This document shows, piece by piece, positions 17,258 through 21,309 of a stretch of 21,309 bases of DNA (positions are counted from its first letter, which is position 1; every line of letters begins with the position of its first letter). The translations under genes and the position numbers were made by a program. This DNA is from QHXW01 sp035297145 (lineage in GTDB: Bacteria > Acidobacteriota > Terriglobia > Bryobacterales > Bryobacteraceae), in contig DATGZN010000102.1 of assembly GCA_035297145.1 (NCBI GenBank), forward strand, positions 1 to 21,309, read 5' to 3'. The notes under the pieces are model-generated. The model worked only from the letters and a program-made list of their open reading frames with translations, was not told the origin of the DNA and did no database searches.

Positions 17258-17325
17258 TGGCGTTCTCTATCTCGCTTCAGTAGAACTGGCATCGGTTCTC
17301 TGCCGGACGCTGCTCTGGCCGTAGT

Positions 17326-17591
17326 TCAGCCTGAGGTGAGCAATTGGTCGAGATAGGAGGTGTACACGCCTCTGGCGACCAGGCGGATACCTTTGGCGGC
17401 CAACCGACTCAGTAACAATTGGCTCGTCTGGTCCACTGTCATAACATCACGTAGGAAAAAAGGACCGGCTTTCCGTTAGACTTGGCGTGATTGCAGCAGG
17501 TCTCGACCACCGCGTTGGATTCGCCAGAGAGCTGTCCATCTATAGTCACGACTGTGCCGGATTGCTCCTCTGTTTTTGTAACCCGGATCAT
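17326..17591 (-). pseudogene. STAS-like small protein gene with a one-base frameshift
   Basis: Reading the minus strand from the ATG complementary to 17589-17591 gives MIRVTKTEEQSG, VTIDGQLSGESNAVVETCC and NGKPVLFSYVML, then a stop. If one A is added to the six-A run at 17456-17461, the frame instead continues KPVLFFLRDVMTVDQ, LLLSRLAAKGIRLVARGVYT and SYLDQLLTSG to a stop at 17326. The restored 88-residue protein looks like the compact STAS-like (anti-sigma-antagonist fold) proteins common in Acidobacteria: beta-strand DGQLSG, helix, strand LFFLRDVMTVD, helix, strand GIRLV. So this is either a pseudogene by slippage in a homopolymer or an assembly error. The family label is by pattern only. 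Confidence 0.6.
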
Positions 17592-17708
17592 TGCAGCTCA
17601 GTTCCCACTATCTCGAGTCTGGACTCTAGCTAGTATCCAATCCACGTGCAGTATAATCCTGCCGGTTTATGATTGGCCCCGAGCCCAGATTCCGCCGTAT
17701 GCCGACCC

Positions 17709-17803
17709 AAGTGCCGAAAATCGGCACCCGGGACCAAGCGGAACGTGGATGTGCACGGGCAAACACGGCTACTCGACTGGTGGCCGACGTGCATGATTCA
17801 TTC
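17709..17803 (+). repeat. Palindrome-bearing repeat, copy 1 (upstream of kinase)
   Basis: Begins with the perfect dyad GTGCCGA-AAA-TCGGCAC (17711-17727), 128 bases before the kinase start. It continues with GGGACCAAGC.GAAC.. GCACGG, then GACGTGCA.GATTCA, all shared with copy 2 at 18625-18722. The dyad is identical in both copies while the rest has drifted (roughly 70% identical), which suggests the hairpin or operator is kept by selection or is the core of a small mobile repeat. Confidence 0.6.
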
Positions 17804-17855
17804 CGTCCATACCTGCGTGGCAGTCCTCAGCAGCACGCCGGGCAGAGAAGTGATC

Positions 17856-18467
17856 ATGTTCAAAGTAGTGACAGTGGCAAGGGAATATGGCAGTGCTGGG
17901 AGTTGTATTGCGAAGAGAGTCGCCGAAGAGTTGGGGTGGAATCTGCTGGACCAGGAACTCATATGGGATGTCGCACGGGCCGCTCAAGTCGATGCCGAAA
18001 CAGTCGCAGTGTACGACGAGCATGTCGACTCCTGGTGGTATCGCTTTAATCGAGACGGTTTGTGGGCAGCATCCCTCACAGCAGGCGTAACGCTTGAAGA
18101 TGCGCAGTTCTTCGATGCTGAAACCACGGCAGCGTTCGCGGAGCGGGTCATCTCCGAGGCCGCCGTGACAGGCAACTGCGTGATTGTCGGCCGTGGCGCC
18201 GAGTGCGTGCTGCAGGGCCGCGGGGACGTCCTTAACGTTTTCATTTATGACTCCTGGGAGGAGCGGGTCTCACGTGTCCGCAATCGGGTTAACTCGTCAC
18301 AGGACGTTGAGGAATTGATTCGTTTGACCGACCACGAACGCGCCCGCTATATCCGGACCAACTACGGATTCGACTGGAAGGATCCGCATCTGTATCACAT
18401 GATGATTAGCTCACAAATTGGCATCGAAACCGCCGGATGGATGATCGTCAATGCCGTTAAGCGATAG
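17856..18467 (+). CDS. Cytidylate-kinase-like P-loop protein
   Basis: A 203-residue member of the cytidylate-kinase-like family (Pfam Cytidylate_kin2 type), probably a nucleoside- or small-molecule kinase whose substrate is not known to me. The N-terminus MFKVVTVAREYGSAGSCIAK carries the variant P-loop (GSxGxxIA). VIVGRGAECVL follows at the middle, then NVFIYDSWEERVSRVRNRV, DHERARYIR and DWKDPHLYHMMISS. The middle Gly of the more usual GSGG is Ala here. The frame is open back to 17673, but the ATG at 17856 begins the family's usual first strand; the ribosome site is weak (GGCAGAGAAG about 10 bases before). A decayed ackA start lies directly downstream, and the truncated sister at 128-415 lies directly upstream of the intact ackA, so kinase plus ackA was evidently one unit. 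Confidence 0.85.
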   Translation: MFKVVTVAREYGSAGSCIAKRVAEELGWNLLDQELIWDVARAAQVDAETVAVYDEHVDSWWYRFNRDGLWAASLTAGVTLEDAQFFDAETTAAFAERVISEAAVTGNCVIVGRGAECVLQGRGDVLNVFIYDSWEERVSRVRNRVNSSQDVEELIRLTDHERARYIRTNYGFDWKDPHLYHMMISSQIGIETAGWMIVNAVKR

Positions 18468-18492
18468 TGCCGTCCTTGACAGTGTTGGTTGC

Positions 18493-18622
18493 CGATAAGG
18501 ACCTCGTGTGCACTACCCCCTCTTTGAAAAATGGATTGAGGTGATGAATGCCTTGGTATCAACGGTGAGAGTTCGAGTCTGATATCCAGGTGATCGCCAC
18601 AACCAGGAGTGAATCAAGGAGG
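18493..18622 (+). pseudogene. Decayed 5' fragment of ackA with its leader, copy 2
   Basis: Aligns with 410-543 of the window: GTTGCCGATAAGGACCTCGTGTG, a Shine-Dalgarno-like TTGAGGTG, then ATGAATGCCTTGGTATCAAC against the ackA start, then GAGTCTGA.ATCCAGGTGATCGC and GAATCAAGGAGGACAA. Single-base indels and stops destroy the frame within the first codons. The match ends abruptly at 18622-18624, where palindrome repeat copy 2 begins. It keeps the natural order, kinase then ackA, of the left end. Confidence 0.75.
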
Positions 18623-18624
18623 AC

Positions 18625-18722
18625 AAGTGCCGAAAATCGGCACTTGGGGATCAAGCTGAACACGGACGCGCACGGCAAGCCCAAGACTATTCTGCGGTCA
18701 CTGACGTGCAGGATTCACTCTG
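18625..18722 (+). repeat. Palindrome-bearing repeat, copy 2
   Basis: Starts with a 9-base-arm dyad (AAGTGCCGA-AAA-TCGGCACTT, 18625-18645) and runs on with similarity to 17709-17803. In copy 1 this unit precedes the kinase; here it follows an ackA remnant and no kinase comes after, as expected if a kinase copy was deleted from a tandem array. Confidence 0.6.
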
Positions 18723-18880
18723 GCGATAGGGGGACGGGAAAAGCGTATGACCGCCGAAGGCTCGCTCTTATGCAGGGAGTGCCGCCTCCGCCGCGCCGCC
18801 GTTGAGAGTCACGGAGATTGCCGACCGGACGGTGCGCATCATATGCGATCGGACCGCCACGAAGCCAGAAAGGTTGCTTT

Positions 18881-19420
18881 GTGAAAGGACTACTTATCAG
18901 CGCAGTCATGATCGGAGCGATGGCCGGGCAACTGGCCGCACAGTCGAGTGACCCATCTTGCGGAAGGCCGCCCTGGGGGGACAACAAATTCCCGTATTGG
19001 GGATATGCCTGCGATCCCTATTATGCCAGCTATGACGGCTATCCGGAGCCGAGCCACACGATTACAATACCGCAGGTGGTGGCTCCTCAACCGCCCGCAC
19101 CGCCGCCACCCGTTCGACCGGAGGTGCGCGAGTACCACTGGCCATCGTCCGGCAGCGATACCAGCGCGACTACCTTCTCGATCGTCTCCAAGAATGGGCG
19201 GGTTGAATCCGCCACTGTCGTATGGGTGCAGGATGAGGCGCTATGTTACGTTACGCTCGACGGCGGCCAACGCCGGGCGCCAATCGTTTCCATCGATCGG
19301 CAGGCCACGAGCCAACGCAATGCTGAGAAGCATCTGTATTTTTGGTTGCCTGCAGAAAAATTAGACAGAAACCTGGCTCACCGGCAGGTGTCAGTACCTC
19401 TGACCTCAGAGGGACAATAA
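18881..19420 (+). CDS. Secreted Pro-rich protein of unknown function
   Basis: A 179-residue exported protein if it starts at GTG 18881 (VKGLLISAVMIGAMAGQLAAQ), which has GAAAGG seven bases upstream. The signal peptide has a Lys, a hydrophobic core and a probable cut after AGQLAAQ or nearby. Next is a Tyr/Pro/Gly-rich segment (PYWGYACDPYYASYDGYPEP), a Pro-rich linker (PQPPAPPPPVRPEV), and a small domain with HWPSS, TFSIVSKNGRVESATVVW, ALCYVTLDGG, APIVSIDRQAT and NAEKHLYFWLPA. The order suggests a periplasmic or outer-surface protein with a structured C-terminal domain. I recall similar Acidobacteria proteins but know no function. A longer frame starts at 18818 but would spoil the signal peptide. 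Confidence 0.65.
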   Translation: MKGLLISAVMIGAMAGQLAAQSSDPSCGRPPWGDNKFPYWGYACDPYYASYDGYPEPSHTITIPQVVAPQPPAPPPPVRPEVREYHWPSSGSDTSATTFSIVSKNGRVESATVVWVQDEALCYVTLDGGQRRAPIVSIDRQATSQRNAEKHLYFWLPAEKLDRNLAHRQVSVPLTSEGQ

Positions 19421-19642
19421 AGCAGTGGTTTGCCGCCAACAGTTTCTTTGCCGAATCGAGGGCCGTTGTTCAGCTTGTGAATTACTTTTGCGATTGCACC
19501 CGGCTCCGTAGATCTGCGCGATTCCCCTCGCCTTGCGCAAGGTGCGTCTGTGCAGGACTGCTTCGCAAATCGCTATCGCCAGCGCGCAATCAAGATGGCA
19601 GTTCGGTGCACTACCCTCTTGCTGTGAAAATGGGTTGAGCCG

Positions 19643-19843
19643 ATGAACGTCTTGGTTATCAACGCTGGAATCTCGAGCCTAAAATTCCAGGTGATTGCGA
19701 CAGATCCTGAGCGAATCAGGCAGGACAACGATGAGCTTTTGTGCCGTGGCCAGGACTTGACTGCCAAGTCCAAACGTCTCGCTGATACCAGGACCGTTGT
19801 GGTTGGCGACAGCAGTGGCGCTGGTTTCAAGGCCTGTGAGTAG
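19643..19843 (+). pseudogene. ackA 5' end fused in frame to malQ 3' end
   Basis: The first 37 codons (MNVLVINAGISSLKFQV ... NDELLCRGQ) match AckA residues 1-37 with few changes, and the upstream leader is also related to that of ackA. At 19755 the sequence switches to DLTAKSKRLAD and ends SSGAGFKACE, matching the MalQ tail DLTARSKRLAD...SPGAGFGPAE. The join keeps frame and stops at TAG 19841-19843. The 66-residue product has no catalytic part of either enzyme. It is best explained as the scar of a deletion that removed everything between ackA codon 37 and the last malQ codons in a second copy of the cluster. Confidence 0.8.
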
Positions 19844-20093
19844 GCGCCATTGGGCCATTCCGTAGTCTTACTTCAGATCACTCGGGATTAGATGGGCATG
19901 GCAGAGTAATTTGTTCCGCACAAATACTGACCACCCAAAGACAACCGAACATGCGATACAGTGTTTATCCTTGTGTTGGGCCGATTAACCGAAGGGCACA
20001 CCCGTGGCGGTTTAGCTGCAGGTGAAGGTCCAGTCTACGGTGTCCGGAGGGATCACTGGTCAAACGGCCAACTACTTGCAAGATAGTAGAGGA

Positions 20094-20918
20094 ATGCCAC
20101 CACGGTGCCTGGCTTGGAATCGCAATCGACATGTTTCAGTGCGGGTTGCTGCCAACGCGCGGCGGTATTCTTTCCTGCTGTTCGCGTCAATTCTCGCGCT
20201 TCACGTAACCCATGCTGCAGTGTGCGACCCCGAGGTCTTCCATGGCGCCTATGGCCTTTCCTTGACCGGTAACACTACAATCGGCGGTACGACGAGGCCC
20301 GTAGCCGTGGTAGGCCGGCTGGTCTTGGATGATTCCGAGAATCTGAGCGGTATTTCGTCGGCAAGCTTTACGGGACTGATCTTTGGTAATCGGGTCACTG
20401 GCAAGTATGAGGCTCAGAGGGACTGCTCCGTGACGTGGACCTTGCAGGACGACTCCGGAAATCTCCAGCACTTCGCAGGGACCATGAGTGCCGACGGCAG
20501 GCACGTCGCCTTCCGGCAGACAGATCCGGGCGGTGCCGAGAATGGCAATCTGCTCCGGACCATGGAGGGGTGTTCCGAATCCAGCCTAGCGGGGAAATTC
20601 AAGTTGACGGTATCCGGCCGCACCGTAGACGTCAATACGGCAGTCGACTCTGGCCGCGTTTCGTTTTGGGGCCTGCTGGGGGCCGACGGCAGTGGCAACC
20701 TTTCCTTGGCCTCTGGGCCTGACGAGCCGGCAGTGGTTGCGGGAACTTACGATGTCCTGGACGATTGCTTCGTGGAGCTCGTCCTGCAGTTGCCGCCGGG
20801 CGAGCACGAAACAGCCGCGCTCCACTTCCGCGCTATTCTGGTTGAGAACGGTCGTGAGGTCCTGGGCATTCAGACCGATCCGGGGACGATCGTCGCACTT
20901 CGACTAGTTTCCAGATAA
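20094..20918 (+). CDS. Secreted two-module protein of unknown function
   Basis: An exported protein of about 274 residues. The N-terminus is uncertain: the frame is open from GTG 20022, with ATG at 20094 and GTG at 20139 as alternatives, none with a good ribosome site. The signal peptide is clear: NARRYSFLLFASILALHVTH then AAVC. The mature part has two modules of the same design. The first runs FHGAYGLSLTGNTTIGG, GRLVLDD, VTGKYEAQRDCSVTWTLQDD, LQHFAGTMSADGRHVAFRQT. The second runs LAGKFKLTVSGRTVDV, GTYDVLDDCFVELVLQL, LHFRAILVENGREVLGIQTD. Each has one Cys in the (R/D)DC strand. The pattern resembles repeat-bearing beta-rich secreted proteins I associate with Solibacter-like Acidobacteria. No enzymatic motif is visible. 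Confidence 0.6.
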   Translation: MPPRCLAWNRNRHVSVRVAANARRYSFLLFASILALHVTHAAVCDPEVFHGAYGLSLTGNTTIGGTTRPVAVVGRLVLDDSENLSGISSASFTGLIFGNRVTGKYEAQRDCSVTWTLQDDSGNLQHFAGTMSADGRHVAFRQTDPGGAENGNLLRTMEGCSESSLAGKFKLTVSGRTVDVNTAVDSGRVSFWGLLGADGSGNLSLASGPDEPAVVAGTYDVLDDCFVELVLQLPPGEHETAALHFRAILVENGREVLGIQTDPGTIVALRLVSR

Positions 20919-21309
20919 ATCGGCTTGGCCGCGCCGCAGTGGGCACTGATACGCGATAAACGCGAGATAGCCAGGGCCAACCTCTTAAATAGATGAATCG
21001 TGCCCGCCCCAGGAAAACACAGTAGTTCAGATCCCTACCTGCCGCCATCAGCAGGTGCCTATGTATTCTGCCATGGGGTTCGGCACTGAGCATTTACGCG
21101 CACTAAACTGGCCACCCGGATGCTATCGTACTTGTTGAAGAGCCTTAGGAACTTGTTGAAATAGCCCATCCACAGGCATTCCGATTCGAGTTTTCGCGTG
21201 GATGGGACATTCTCGCGAGGCCTGGTTGGCTCTCCAAGCTGCGCACTCGGCACCGTCCGCCGCTGTGCACTACGCTCCCGCCGGCCTTAGTCGTGGGATT
21301 CGCCATAGA
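20919..21309. other. Right-end region without a recognised gene
   Basis: 391 bases holding repeat copy C (21048-21084) and a nearby TAAACTGGCCACCC motif at about 21104-21117, which resembles insertion-sequence subterminal sequence. A minus-strand open frame (21059-21253) is not recognisable. No terminator that I can support. Confidence 0.4.
21048..21084 (+). repeat. Dispersed repeat, partial copy C
   Basis: TCAGCAGGTGCCTATGTATT followed by CTGCC matches the first 25-30 bases of copies A and B with one or two changes; similarity fades after GGTTCGGCA. An ACCTGC/GCAGGT dyad (21037-21056) overlaps its start. It has the same orientation as copy B. Confidence 0.5.

Larger units (their letters stand above)
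17069..17855. other. Region between malQ and the kinase gene
   Basis: About 790 bases with no intact recognised gene. It contains a possible 56-codon frame (17087-17257), a frameshifted minus-strand STAS-like gene (17326-17591) and the palindrome repeat (17709-17803). No terminator after malQ is evident. The kinase promoter presumably lies between 17592 and 17855. Confidence 0.5.
18468..18880. other. Fossil region between the kinase and the secreted protein
   Basis: Contains the decayed ackA start (18493-18622) fused to palindrome repeat copy 2 (18625-18722). The remaining 150 bases, ending at the ribosome site GAAAGG (18868-18873) of the next gene, hold nothing I can name. Confidence 0.5.

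Noticed and set aside
17673..17855. N-terminal extension of the kinase (61 extra residues)
   Set aside because: It runs through the palindrome repeat, is Cys/Arg/Pro-rich and precedes the family's usual first strand MFKVVTVAREYG; the ATG at 17856 is better.
18566..18590. GTTCGAGTC resembling the T-loop of a tRNA
   Set aside because: It falls inside the ackA fossil, where the intact gene has the corresponding coding sequence, and no cloverleaf surrounds it.
1..21309. CRISPR array, phage genes or toxin-antitoxin/defence system
   Set aside because: No regularly spaced repeats, no Cas, phage structural or typical defence domains were seen; the repeats present are few, long and irregularly spaced.

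Overview
The window carries a central-carbon and glycogen-breakdown gene cluster from a moderately GC-rich bacterium, most likely an Acidobacteriota member. That placement rests on the two secreted proteins at the right end, the small STAS-like fragment and the cytidylate-kinase-like protein, all of types I associate with Solibacter-like genomes; no rRNA or other phylogenetic marker is present, so it is an inference. All substantial genes except one small membrane protein and one broken gene read on the + strand.

Layout. (1) 1-415: the last codons of an IS3-type transposase, then a 5'-truncated copy of a cytidylate-kinase-like gene. (2) 463-1707: acetate kinase. (3) 2163-8851: a tight operon of phosphoketolase, transketolase, ribose-5-phosphate isomerase B, transaldolase and a HAD sugar-phosphate-type phosphatase, with gaps of 3-22 bases. 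(4) 8852-10283: accessory DNA with a small minus-strand membrane protein. (5) 10284-17068: glycogen debranching enzyme, glycogen phosphorylase, a 66-residue unknown protein and 4-alpha-glucanotransferase; the last two overlap by ATGA. (6) 17069-21309: a decayed region with a frameshifted STAS-like gene, an intact kinase, two broken 5' ends of ackA, one of them fused to the 3' end of malQ, and two secreted proteins.

Function. GlgX, GlgP and MalQ would release glucose-1-phosphate and glucose from glycogen or maltodextrins. Transketolase, transaldolase and RpiB interconvert hexose, pentose and tetrose phosphates. Phosphoketolase cleaves fructose-6-P and/or xylulose-5-P to acetyl phosphate, and acetate kinase turns that into ATP and acetate. 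Together they look like a bifid-shunt or non-oxidative-glycolysis route fed from stored glucan. Epimerase, aldolase, FBPase, phosphoglucomutase and phosphoglucose isomerase are not in the window.

The most unusual feature is the set of duplication fossils. The kinase-ackA junction exists twice (left intact for ackA, right intact for the kinase). A third ackA start is joined in frame to the malQ tail, which is what a large deletion inside a second copy of the whole ackA-to-malQ cluster would leave. A roughly 105-base repeat lies in inverted orientation on both sides of the phosphoketolase operon, a partial third copy lies near the right end, and a palindrome-bearing repeat of about 95 bases occurs before the intact kinase and again after the first ackA fossil.
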